Shown: positions 1 to 5,555, counted from the first letter of the stretch. The stretch is DNA of 5,555 nucleotides from an uncultured Coriobacteriaceae bacterium (GCA_946623915.1 CAMORQ010000149.1:1-5555); one strand, 5' to 3'. Numbers and translations: made by a program. Notes: generated from the letters alone by a model not told the origin.

Positions 1-33
1 CATGCCGATACCTCTCGCAAGCTTCGCCTTCAT
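1..33 (-). CDS. 5' end of a further gene, probably secreted (partial)
   Basis: Only the first 11 codons are in the window, reading MKAKLARGIGM from an ATG at 33-31 and open to the left edge. The start is supported by a strong Shine-Dalgarno sequence, GAAAGGA at 48-42, eight bases before the ATG, and by a possible promoter upstream at 71-76. The lysine/arginine-rich beginning is what a signal peptide n-region looks like. Together with the two secreted paralogues just upstream on the same strand, this makes a third exported protein plausible. The function cannot be read from eleven residues, and a cytoplasmic protein with a basic N-terminus is equally possible. Confidence 0.6.
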   Translation of the reverse strand, partial: MKAKLARGIGM

Positions 34-41
34 AGAAGTTT

Positions 42-48
42 TCCTTTC
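42..48 (-). promoter_or_regulatory. Ribosome binding site of the partial left-edge gene
   Basis: GAAAGGA on the minus strand lies eight bases before the ATG at 33-31. This spacing and purine-rich match to the 16S tail are the main reason for calling a gene here although only 33 bases of it are visible. Confidence 0.65.
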
Positions 49-70
49 ACCCCTTCCTTGCCCATCGCGC

Positions 71-76
71 ATTGTA
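71..76 (-). promoter_or_regulatory. Possible -10 element for the left-edge gene
   Basis: TACAAT on the minus strand matches TATAAT at five of six positions and would start transcription around 64, giving a leader of about 30 bases that includes the ribosome binding site. The hexamer 17 bases further upstream, TAGCTG at 99-94, is a poor -35 box, so this rests on the -10 element and its position. If real, the third gene can be transcribed independently of the amidase gene. Confidence 0.35.
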
Positions 77-267
77 TCCGTTCTTGCGTGCTGCAGCTAG
101 AGCGCGCATCGCGCGGACACGCTGCGGCAGCACATTGCGGTTGGCAGCGCAAACAACGACGAAGTGCCCCGTGCGCAAAGCTGCACGGCGTGCTGCCATG
201 CACAGCATATCGCGAACGTGGCTTTTGTCGGCAAGCAACTTGGGGGCAGTGCGCAGCCAGCAGGTAT

Positions 268-282
268 CGAACCGAACCGAAC
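268..282. repeat. Three tandem CGAAC pentamers after the amidase gene
   Basis: CGAAC occurs three times in a row just beyond the stop codon of the amidase gene. The rest of the 259-base gap (34-292) shows small GC-rich inverted repeats, such as CCGTGC at 169-174 against GCACGG at 183-188, but no T-tract that would make an intrinsic terminator. I see no RNA gene there. Confidence 0.5.
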
Positions 283-292
283 CGCCTTGGTT

Positions 293-2755
293 TTACGCCG
301 GCTTGCGCAACGATTGATGCTGCGACGCCTCGTAGAGTCCCGCCGCCAACGCGCGCGCCACCTTGTCTTTACGCGGGAGGTAGTAGTTCACGTCCCGCGC
401 ATTGTCCATGAAGCACACTTCGGCGAGAACCGCAGGGATGCTGCCGTTGACGCACGTGATGTCGTTGCGGTACGACGTGCGGCGCCCCGGCAGTCCGGGC
501 AGGGACCCGTACAGGTGCTTCTGCATGATACTGTTGAACGTAAGCGAAGCGGGATGACGACCGTCGACTCCAACCATAGTCATGGGTCCGGATCCGCCAC
601 CGGCATCGAAATGGATGGAGAAGATGACCGAGCACCCCAGTTCGACTGCCTTGGGCAGACGATTCCAGTAAGCCAGCCGGTAAGGCCTGCCATCGATGAT
701 GTCCAATCCGTACAGTTCGCGGCAGTACTTCAACACCAAATCTGATAAATCGGAGCAGAAATCGGCCTCACGGTAGCCATTACCCCGCGCACCGGTATCG
801 AACCCGCCGTTGCCGTAGCTGTTCCAACCATGCCCCGAATTCAAGTACACGCGGAAGTAGTCTGCCGTAGTAGGCAGCAGGACCCAACGCTGGGTATCGC
901 CCGAATTCGCCGTGCGCAAGGAGAGCTTCTTGCTCGCGCCGTCGAGCGACTTACCCGCATAATTCGAGCGGAAGGTAAACGTAGCACTGCCCAGGTCGAA
1001 TGCCACCTGCCAGCGCTGGTTGGCCGAACGCGCAGTCTGCCATTGCTGCAACTTGCTTTTCGAAACGGTGTCGATGTCGAGCGCCTTGTTTGAATTGGTG
1101 TTCACCACCGAATAGCCGCCTCCGTTGCTTTTCAGACGGAACTTCTGGGCGGGCGTGCCGTTGGAGGCGTAGGTCTGCATGGCAGCGCCGTTTTTAGTCG
1201 ATGCGGCCGTAACGTCGAGAACCTGGCCAGTGGACAGGTTGCGCACGACAAACGCCGATACCCGCAGCAGGGCGTCGACCCCTTCCTGCTTCATGCGAAA
1301 CTTCTGAGCCGCGGTGTTGTTACGAGCGTAGAGCTGCGTGTTCGTTCCCGCTTTCTTGCCATTGGCAGCCATGTCGAGGACGAACGTCGGGTCGATTTTG
1401 GATGTCCACACCACACCACCAGTAACCAATACCGGTTTCCAAAGCTGGCTGTCGCTTTTGTTCATCGCGCCCTGGCAGATGTTGGCTCCATTCGCAGCAC
1501 TGGGCCCGCTGACGCTAAGCGCCATGCGCGAATTCAGGTTGCGGATGGTGTAGTACCCCGTCGAACCGACCTGGCAAACGACCCAGCTCTGATTCCACGA
1601 AGTATAGGACCGTCGCGCCGACTGCACGTTGGCGCCCGCACTTCGAGCGCCTTTTGCGACATCCAGGGCGAACTTAGAGCTGTTGGCCGTAACAAAGTGG
1701 TATATGCCGTCGGGAAGCCAATTGTCCACACGGACGGCCTTCCATTTCTGGGCGGGTGTGCCGTTGGGCGCGTAAACCTGGACGTTGGCTCCGTTGCGCG
1801 TGGAGGCAGCGGCCACATCAAGCGCTTTCCCGCTTTTAGCGGAGCGCAGCACAAGCGTGCCATCGGCGTTCTTTTCAACCGACCACTTTTGGGCGAGCGT
1901 AGCGTTCCAAGGGTAAACCTGCACGTTGCCGCCGTTGCGGACAGAGCCCGCCTGCACGTCCAGGACCAAACCAGAATTAGCTGACACAACCGTGTAATAG
2001 CCGGTCTTCCTATCGTAACGCAAGGAAAAATACTGGGCAGGCGTACCGTTGGAGGCGTATTGCTGCACATTGGAGGAAGCATCGACGCTGCCCGCCACGA
2101 CATCGAGCGTTTTGCCCGACGCGAGTGACTGCAGACGGTAGATGCCGTTTTCCACCGCGGCCGACACACCGCGCAACGACCACACCTGGGCCAGCGTGCC
2201 GTTGGCTTCGTAGAGCTGGACGCGCGCGCCGTCCTTAGACGATGCCGCCGCCACGTCGAGCGCGTAGTCGTCGGAGAGCGCAGACACGATTCTGTATCCG
2301 CCGTCGACCGCCACAAGCTTCCATCGCTGAGCAGGCGTGCCGTTCCATTCGTAGAGCTGCACGACGGCGTTGTTCTTCACCTTGCCCGCCGCCACGTCGA
2401 GCACCTTGCCTGAAGCGACGCTGACGATGCGGTAATAGCCTGAACCAAGCGCTTCGAAGCGCCATCTTTGCGCGGGTGTGGTGTTGTCGCCGTAGATCTG
2501 GACACGCGCACCGTTGGCCGAAGAGCCAGCGGCGACATCGAGGCGTGCCGACGACCGCACAGCCGGAACCAATCCGTAAATGCCCGCCTTCACGGTGCTT
2601 GCAGTGCTCGATGCCGGCGCACTTGTCGAAGGTACCGTCGCCCCCGGCCCCTGCCCTAACGACAAGAGAGGCATGGTTTCGTCTGCAAAAGCAGCGCTGG
2701 GGGCGAAAACCCCCAGCACCAGCAGAACGACTAGCGAAAGGAGATTGCGTTTCAT
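293..2755 (-). CDS. Secreted RICIN-repeat N-acetylmuramoyl-L-alanine amidase
   Basis: An 820-residue exported peptidoglycan hydrolase, predicted to cut the amide bond between N-acetylmuramic acid and the stem peptide. Residues 1-24 are a signal peptide ending in AAFA before Asp25. Residues 25-56 are a Ser/Thr/Pro/Ala linker. Residues 57-629 hold twelve RICIN-type repeats with LDV and AQxW/F signatures. Residues 632-808 form an Amidase_3 domain with zinc ligands His642 (SGHG), Glu663 (YREADF) and His715 (SIHFDA), and catalytic Glu779 (VLAEVCFMDN). Typical members of the family have one amidase domain plus short wall-binding modules, so four beta-trefoils is a large targeting region. The ATG at 2755 is preferred over an in-frame GTG at 2761 because the GTG lies inside the ribosome binding site. 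There is no LPXTG motif, SLH domain or C-terminal membrane segment, so retention probably depends on the lectin repeats. The gene follows its paralogue by 89 bases and may be co-transcribed. Autolysin or bacteriolytic roles are both possible. Confidence 0.93.
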   Translation of the reverse strand: MKRNLLSLVVLLVLGVFAPSAAFADETMPLLSLGQGPGATVPSTSAPASSTASTVKAGIYGLVPAVRSSARLDVAAGSSANGARVQIYGDNTTPAQRWRFEALGSGYYRIVSVASGKVLDVAAGKVKNNAVVQLYEWNGTPAQRWKLVAVDGGYRIVSALSDDYALDVAAASSKDGARVQLYEANGTLAQVWSLRGVSAAVENGIYRLQSLASGKTLDVVAGSVDASSNVQQYASNGTPAQYFSLRYDRKTGYYTVVSANSGLVLDVQAGSVRNGGNVQVYPWNATLAQKWSVEKNADGTLVLRSAKSGKALDVAAASTRNGANVQVYAPNGTPAQKWKAVRVDNWLPDGIYHFVTANSSKFALDVAKGARSAGANVQSARRSYTSWNQSWVVCQVGSTGYYTIRNLNSRMALSVSGPSAANGANICQGAMNKSDSQLWKPVLVTGGVVWTSKIDPTFVLDMAANGKKAGTNTQLYARNNTAAQKFRMKQEGVDALLRVSAFVVRNLSTGQVLDVTAASTKNGAAMQTYASNGTPAQKFRLKSNGGGYSVVNTNSNKALDIDTVSKSKLQQWQTARSANQRWQVAFDLGSATFTFRSNYAGKSLDGASKKLSLRTANSGDTQRWVLLPTTADYFRVYLNSGHGWNSYGNGGFDTGARGNGYREADFCSDLSDLVLKYCRELYGLDIIDGRPYRLAYWNRLPKAVELGCSVIFSIHFDAGGGSGPMTMVGVDGRHPASLTFNSIMQKHLYGSLPGLPGRRTSYRNDITCVNGSIPAVLAEVCFMDNARDVNYYLPRKDKVARALAAGLYEASQHQSLRKPA
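332..862 (-). other. Amidase_3 catalytic domain
   Basis: Residues 632-808 carry the zinc amidase signatures in order: NSGHGW with His642, DTGARGNGYREADF with Glu663, SIHFDAGG with His715, and IPAVLAEVCFMDN with Glu779. The terminal helix (VARALAAGLYEA) matches the last conserved helix of the family. The domain holds five cysteines (667, 678, 708, 768, 781), many for an exported amidase. Confidence 0.92.
869..2587 (-). repeat. Twelve RICIN-type repeats in the amidase protein
   Basis: Residues 57-629 consist of twelve units of about 42-48 residues. They begin near residues 57, 105, 151, 202, 251, 298, 349, 399, 445, 497, 545 and 588. The pattern is G-x-Y-x-[VI], then LD[VI]A, NGAxVQxY, NGTxAQxW. 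Three QxW units make one R-type lectin beta-trefoil, so twelve units would give four trefoils. Units 1-6 are well conserved. Units 8, 11 and 12 have lost or altered parts of the LDV or AQxW signatures, so not every lobe is likely to bind sugar. The family binds galactose, GalNAc, GlcNAc or xylan; the ligand here cannot be told from sequence. Confidence 0.88.
2684..2755 (-). other. Signal peptide of the amidase protein
   Basis: Residues 1-24 have a short basic start (MKRN), a Leu/Val-rich core of about 14 residues (LLSLVVLLVLGVFA) and an A-x-A type cleavage site (AAFA, then DE). This is a Sec/signal peptidase I peptide; there is no lipobox cysteine. Confidence 0.88.
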
Positions 2756-2758
2756 ATC

Positions 2759-2765
2759 CACCTCT
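2759..2765 (-). promoter_or_regulatory. Ribosome binding site that fixes the amidase start
   Basis: AGAGGTG on the minus strand, followed by GAT and then ATG (2755-2753). Its last three bases are the in-frame GTG that gives the longest reading frame. A codon inside its own Shine-Dalgarno sequence cannot be the start, so the ATG two codons later is chosen. Confidence 0.75.
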
Positions 2766-2844
2766 GCATTCGTTCTATGCGGACCACTTCAACCCAAAAC
2801 CGCTTAAGCTTGGTTGCGCAGCCCCACTTCGTTTACGATTCCGC

Positions 2845-5091
2845 CTACAGGAAGCGGTATTTCACCTGACGCACACCCCATGCGCTCGTGGAATTGAACC
2901 CGAGAGCCTTGAACACGCCAGGCTGCAAGTCCAGCGCACGGGCGCCATTGCCCAGGCCGCCGCAGTCGTTGACGATGGCACGCACGGTCTTGTTGTTGTA
3001 CTGAATCTCAACCGTCCTGCCGTAATAGGCGCTCGGACCCCATGCGATGGGCACGGCAACGCCCATGGAGTTGTCGTCGACCACGTCGCCTGTCGCCGTG
3101 GTGTCGGGGTTCTTCGTGTACGGGTCGGTCGATCCGCCGTATGCGGTGGCGTACCCCGTCCTCCATCCGGTGCTGTTGGCCGAATAGGTTAGCCCCGTCC
3201 TCTCTATCATCCACAGCTGCTCGATGGCGCCGGCAAACGACGATGCGATGACCTTCGTGTTGTTGGCCGCCTTGCCGTCGAGCGAGAGGGCCTTAGACGT
3301 GTCAGCCGCCGATTTGATGGACACGGCACCGTCTTCGGCGACGTCCATGATCCACTGCTGCGATTTCGAGTTCGACGCCTTTTCCTGGGTAACCGAAGTG
3401 CCGTTCTTCTGAATGGCCTTGTTGCTGCCCGAGTTGGTTATGCGATAGCCGTTTTCGGAAACCAGCTTCAAGGTGAAGCGCTGCGCGATGGTGTTGTTAG
3501 CGCTGTAGACCTGCGGAGCCATGCCGCTTTCCTTGGACTGCCCGGGGATGTCGAGCACGTAGTCGTCTTCGGAGGCGCAGGCGATGGTGTAGGTGCCATC
3601 GGCGTAAGGAACCGTGGCCTTCAAAAGCCACTTCTGGGCGATCGTGCCATTGCCGCGATACACCTGCACGTTGGTGCCCGACGCGGTCTTGCCCGCCTGA
3701 AGGTCGAGCACGATGTTCGGGTCGCTCTTCAGCTGGAACACGATGCCGTTGTTGGCCAGGGCGGGCTTCCATTCCTCCTTGTCGAGCGACTGCACGACGT
3801 TGGAACCGCTTGACGTACCGACGGCGTCGACGTATTTGCCCGAACCGGTGTTCTGGATGGTGTAGTAGCCGTTGCCCGTGCTGCGCAGGTAGAAGCGCTG
3901 CCCGTTGTTGGAGTTCGACTTGGTCTGCACCTGCACGTTCGCCGACGTGTTGGAAGAAGCGTCCTTGATGGTCAGGACGACCTTGTGGTTTTTGCTACTA
4001 TGGATGAAGTACGACCCGTCGGGCAGCCAGTTGGCGTTCGCCTTGATGTTCCACTTCTGGGCGGGCGTGCCGTTGGGGGCGTAGATCTGCACATTGGCGC
4101 CGTTGCGGGTGGACGCCGCCGCAACATCCAAGGCGTTGCCGCTCTTGGCGGACTTGATGGTAAAGGACCCATCGGAGCTCTTCTTCACGTCCCAATACTG
4201 CGCAAGCGTCTTGTTGGGCGTGTACTGCTGCACGTTCGCACCGCTGCGAACCGAGCCGCCAGCCACGTCGAGAGCTTTACCCGACCCGGCGTTGCGCAGC
4301 GTGTAGTATCCGTTGTTCTTGTCGTAGATGAACTCGTAGGTCTGGGCGAGCGTCCCGTTGGCGCTGTATTGCTGCACGTTGCCGCCGTTGGAAAGCGAGC
4401 CAGCCGCTATGTCGAGCGACTTGGACGATTTCGTGTTGGTGATCACGTAGAAGCCGTTGGACACTTCCTGGGTAATGGCGTTCAGCTTGAACACCTGCGC
4501 GACGGTTCCGTTGGCCTCGTAGAGCTGGACGGACTGACCGTTGGTGGCTTTCTGCGCGGGAATGTCGAGCACGTAGGAGTCGTTCACGGCGGAGCGGATG
4601 ATGTAGCCGCCCGACGTTGCTTCGATCTTCCACTTCTGGGCCACGGTGTTGTTCCATGCGTACTGCTGCAGCAGCGTTCCGTTCTTGGCACGCTGGGCGA
4701 AAACGTCGAGGGCCTTGCCCGAGTTCACGTTGATGATGGAGTACAGACCCCCACCGAGCGACTTGATGCGCCAACGTTGCGCTGGCGTCGTGTTGGCCGA
4801 ATAGAGTTTGACGCGCGTGCTGTCGGCTATGCTGCCAGCAGGAACCTCGATCAGCTTCGAGGTGTCGATCGCGCTGCCGATGGTATAGATGCCGTCGGCT
4901 ATGTTCGCGTCGTTGGCGGTGCGCTCGGCTTCGGTCGCCTTGCTTTCGGATCCGGCCTTGGTGGAGAGCACAGCAGCCGAAGCGCTGGAATCCTGCGAAC
5001 CTTTCGCATCGTCAGCCCAAGCGAGAGCCGGGATTGCAAGCGCAAAAGCGCACGCAATCGTTGCCATAGTGGCGCATATTGTTCGGTTCAT
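2845..5091 (-). CDS. Secreted RICIN-repeat protein with RlpA/expansin-like barrel
   Basis: A 748-residue exported protein predicted to bind and remodel cell-wall or surface glycan. Residues 1-26 are a signal peptide (PALAWA before DD). Residues 27-65 are a Ser/Ala/Glu/Lys-rich linker. Residues 66-632 hold twelve RICIN-type repeats. Residues 642-748 form a double-psi beta-barrel, with GYATAYGG at its start, VNDCGG carrying Asp709 and ALDLQPGVFKALG around Asp721. In RlpA these match the DRGP and DLS segments; in expansins and barwin-like proteins they match the V-x-D and LDLSPxAF segments. The histidine of the RlpA AAH motif is not seen at the equivalent place (SMGVAVP), so lytic transglycosylase activity is uncertain and an expansin-like, non-hydrolytic role is possible. 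The ATG at 5091 has a ribosome binding site and gives a clean signal peptide. An extension to a TTG at 5196 would run across the promoter. It is the first of two tandem paralogues. Confidence 0.9.
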   Translation of the reverse strand: MNRTICATMATIACAFALAIPALAWADDAKGSQDSSASAAVLSTKAGSESKATEAERTANDANIADGIYTIGSAIDTSKLIEVPAGSIADSTRVKLYSANTTPAQRWRIKSLGGGLYSIINVNSGKALDVFAQRAKNGTLLQQYAWNNTVAQKWKIEATSGGYIIRSAVNDSYVLDIPAQKATNGQSVQLYEANGTVAQVFKLNAITQEVSNGFYVITNTKSSKSLDIAAGSLSNGGNVQQYSANGTLAQTYEFIYDKNNGYYTLRNAGSGKALDVAGGSVRSGANVQQYTPNKTLAQYWDVKKSSDGSFTIKSAKSGNALDVAAASTRNGANVQIYAPNGTPAQKWNIKANANWLPDGSYFIHSSKNHKVVLTIKDASSNTSANVQVQTKSNSNNGQRFYLRSTGNGYYTIQNTGSGKYVDAVGTSSGSNVVQSLDKEEWKPALANNGIVFQLKSDPNIVLDLQAGKTASGTNVQVYRGNGTIAQKWLLKATVPYADGTYTIACASEDDYVLDIPGQSKESGMAPQVYSANNTIAQRFTLKLVSENGYRITNSGSNKAIQKNGTSVTQEKASNSKSQQWIMDVAEDGAVSIKSAADTSKALSLDGKAANNTKVIASSFAGAIEQLWMIERTGLTYSANSTGWRTGYATAYGGSTDPYTKNPDTTATGDVVDDNSMGVAVPIAWGPSAYYGRTVEIQYNNKTVRAIVNDCGGLGNGARALDLQPGVFKALGFNSTSAWGVRQVKYRFL
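2848..3168 (-). other. C-terminal double-psi beta-barrel (RlpA/expansin-like)
   Basis: Residues 642-748. Aligned by eye, the segment runs GYATAYG, ATGDVVDDNSMGVAVP, YYGRTVEIQYNNKTVRAIVNDCGG, then ARALDLQPGVFKALG, and it finishes on a KYRFL strand at the very C-terminus. The order and spacing match domain 1 of bacterial expansins and RlpA-type barrels. There is no second expansin domain (CBM63), so the RICIN repeats at the N-terminal side would be the only binding module. The assignment to the fold is firm; the choice between RlpA-like and expansin-like is not. Confidence 0.78.
3196..4896 (-). repeat. Twelve RICIN-type repeats in the RICIN-barrel protein
   Basis: Residues 66-632 contain twelve units starting near residues 66, 114, 161, 212, 260, 307, 358, 407, 448, 498, 547 and 587. 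The pattern is the same as in the neighbouring amidase protein (LD[VI]A, NVQxY, NGTxAQxW), consistent with four beta-trefoils. Units 2, 5, 6 and 9 are the best examples. Unit 7 has LTI in place of LDV. Unit 8 lacks the AQxW end (it reads EEWKP). Units 11 and 12 keep only a Q-x-W (QQW, EQLW). Sugar binding is therefore most likely in the first six units and units 9-10. Confidence 0.88.
5014..5091 (-). other. Signal peptide of the RICIN-barrel protein
   Basis: Residues 1-26 have a start with one Arg (MNRT), a hydrophobic Ala/Ile/Leu core (ATIACAFALAIPALA) and a cleavage site after AWA before Asp27-Asp28. Two cysteines at residues 6 and 13 lie too early and without a following lipobox pattern to be lipidation sites. 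Confidence 0.85.
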
Positions 5092-5098
5092 AAAAGTA

Positions 5099-5103
5099 CC
5101 TTC
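5099..5103 (-). promoter_or_regulatory. Ribosome binding site of the RICIN-barrel gene
   Basis: GAAGG on the minus strand lies seven bases before the ATG at 5091-5089. This supports the internal start over the longer frame. Confidence 0.65.
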
Positions 5104-5136
5104 GCTTACCAATTGGGTGCAATTCGATGTTGGGCA

Positions 5137-5145
5137 ATTATACCA
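5137..5145 (-). promoter_or_regulatory. Extended -10 promoter of the RICIN-barrel gene
   Basis: TGGTATAAT on the minus strand is a perfect TATAAT preceded by the extended -10 TG one base away. The hexamer 17 bases upstream (GCAGGG) does not resemble TTGACA, as is usual when an extended -10 is present. Transcription would start near 5130, leaving a leader of about 39 bases with the ribosome binding site. No other promoter is convincing before the amidase gene, so this one may drive both paralogues. Confidence 0.6.
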
Positions 5146-5229
5146 AGGGGTCAAGCAGGCCCTGCGGTTCTGCATATCGGCACCATATGTAGACAATCTT
5201 ATACTGGAGCGGCTTTGCCGGATTTCGCC

Positions 5230-5555
5230 CTACTCGAGGCAGCGCCGCAAGACGGCCTGCATCTGCGGAGTCTCAAGCGCGTCGTGGCTCATGTGCAACA
5301 GATGCTGGCCAAGATCGCGCGGCAGGGCCATGTAGTCGCCGAACACCTCCACGAGGAACTTCTCGTGGTCTGCGGGTGCGTTCGCTTCATGCCCCTCGAA
5401 GACCATGCGCTTCGTGGGAAAGACGCTTTCTACCGGACAGCACCAATCGTAATGGTTGAAGTCGTAGATGTTGTCAACGCCCCACACAATGCCCTTCGCA
5501 ACCGTGCGGTCTTCTGTCATTTCGGGCACGGTGGCGAACTGCCCCACGAAGTCCA
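5230..5555 (-). CDS. LicD-family protein, C-terminal part (partial)
   Basis: The last 107 residues of a gene whose start lies beyond the right edge; the frame is open there and ends with TAG at 5232-5230. The block FPTKRMVFEGHEANAPADHE followed by KFLVEVFGDYMALP is the typical C-terminal signature of LicD-family enzymes: an FEG motif, a conserved proline, a KYL-like segment and YGDYM-x-LP. LicD proteins are nucleotidyltransferase-fold enzymes that move phosphocholine or similar phospho-substituents onto teichoic acid, capsule or lipopolysaccharide sugars at the cytoplasmic side. The catalytic N-terminal part is not in the window, so activity and substrate cannot be judged. A 138-base gap with its own promoter separates it from the secreted protein downstream, so it need not be in the same transcript. 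Confidence 0.85.
   Translation of the reverse strand, partial: DFVGQFATVPEMTEDRTVAKGIVWGVDNIYDFNHYDWCCPVESVFPTKRMVFEGHEANAPADHEKFLVEVFGDYMALPRDLGQHLLHMSHDALETPQMQAVLRRCLE

Noticed and set aside
47..238. A 63-codon minus-strand frame between the amidase gene and the left-edge gene
   Set aside because: It starts at a TTG with no clear ribosome binding site, has an Ala/Arg-rich composition typical of chance frames in GC-rich DNA, shows no family motif, and overlaps the promoter and leader of the next gene.
255..292. Possible tRNA 3' part, because GGTTCGATACC on the minus strand resembles a T-arm
   Set aside because: The flanking bases pair for only two positions, and no acceptor stem, anticodon arm or CCA end can be formed. 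The resemblance comes from the tandem CGAAC pentamers.
164..745. Long plus-strand open frames opposite the amidase domain, and similar ones opposite the lectin arrays
   Set aside because: They are complementary-strand shadows of well-supported minus-strand genes, with no domain signatures and Arg/Ala/Pro-rich composition.
2790..2816. Hairpin between the two paralogues (CAACC against GGTTG, with the palindrome GCTTAAGC inside)
   Set aside because: The stem is short with a large loop and is not followed by a run of T on the transcribed strand, so I do not call a terminator. It does not argue against co-transcription.
3196..4896. The regular repetition considered as a CRISPR array or DNA satellite
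   Set aside because: The period of about 140 bases corresponds to the 47-residue RICIN unit, the copies are divergent in DNA and conserved in protein, and there are no unique spacers.
5092..5196. N-terminal extension of the RICIN-barrel protein to a TTG at 5196
   Set aside because: The extra 35 residues would be coded across the TGGTATAAT promoter and would bury the signal peptide. The ATG at 5091 has a proper ribosome binding site.
5210..5220. CGGC-TTT-GCCG hairpin after the LicD-family gene
   Set aside because: It has only four base pairs and no following T-tract, so it is too weak to call as a terminator.

Overview
The window is high-GC and coding-dense, and every gene I can support lies on the minus strand, so transcription runs right to left. 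The content fits a Gram-positive, host-associated actinobacterium: large secreted multi-RICIN proteins with C-terminal wall-active domains, an adjacent LicD-family gene and no outer-membrane machinery. My best guess is Coriobacteriia/Eggerthellaceae (Slackia, Eggerthella, Olsenella-like). This is inferred from the type of gene content, not from a marker gene.

Layout in transcription order: (1) 5555-5230, the 3' end of a LicD-family gene whose 5' part lies outside the window. (2) A 138-nt gap holding an extended -10 promoter (TGGTATAAT). (3) 5091-2845, a secreted 748-residue protein made of a signal peptide, a Ser/Ala-rich linker, twelve RICIN-type repeats of about 47 residues, and a C-terminal RlpA/expansin-like double-psi beta-barrel. 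(4) An 89-nt gap with no convincing promoter or terminator. (5) 2755-293, a secreted 820-residue protein with the same signal peptide, linker and twelve-repeat plan, but ending in a zinc-dependent N-acetylmuramoyl-L-alanine amidase (Amidase_3) domain with all metal-binding and catalytic residues present. (6) A 259-nt gap with a weak promoter for the next gene. (7) 33-1, the first 11 codons of another gene with a good ribosome binding site and a basic N-terminus.

The main observation is that the two complete genes are tandem paralogues. They share a position-matched scaffold of twelve lectin repeats (probably four beta-trefoils, split six plus six by an identical NWLPDG hinge) but carry unrelated C-terminal effector domains. 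One should cut the peptide stem from the glycan strand. The other should act on the glycan itself or loosen it. The proteins look like a matched set of secreted wall-remodelling effectors that target the same sugar ligand. The LicD-family gene next to them may decorate a surface glycan; a functional link is inference. In both large genes the start was moved inward from the longest open frame, because ribosome binding site and signal peptide agree on the internal ATG.
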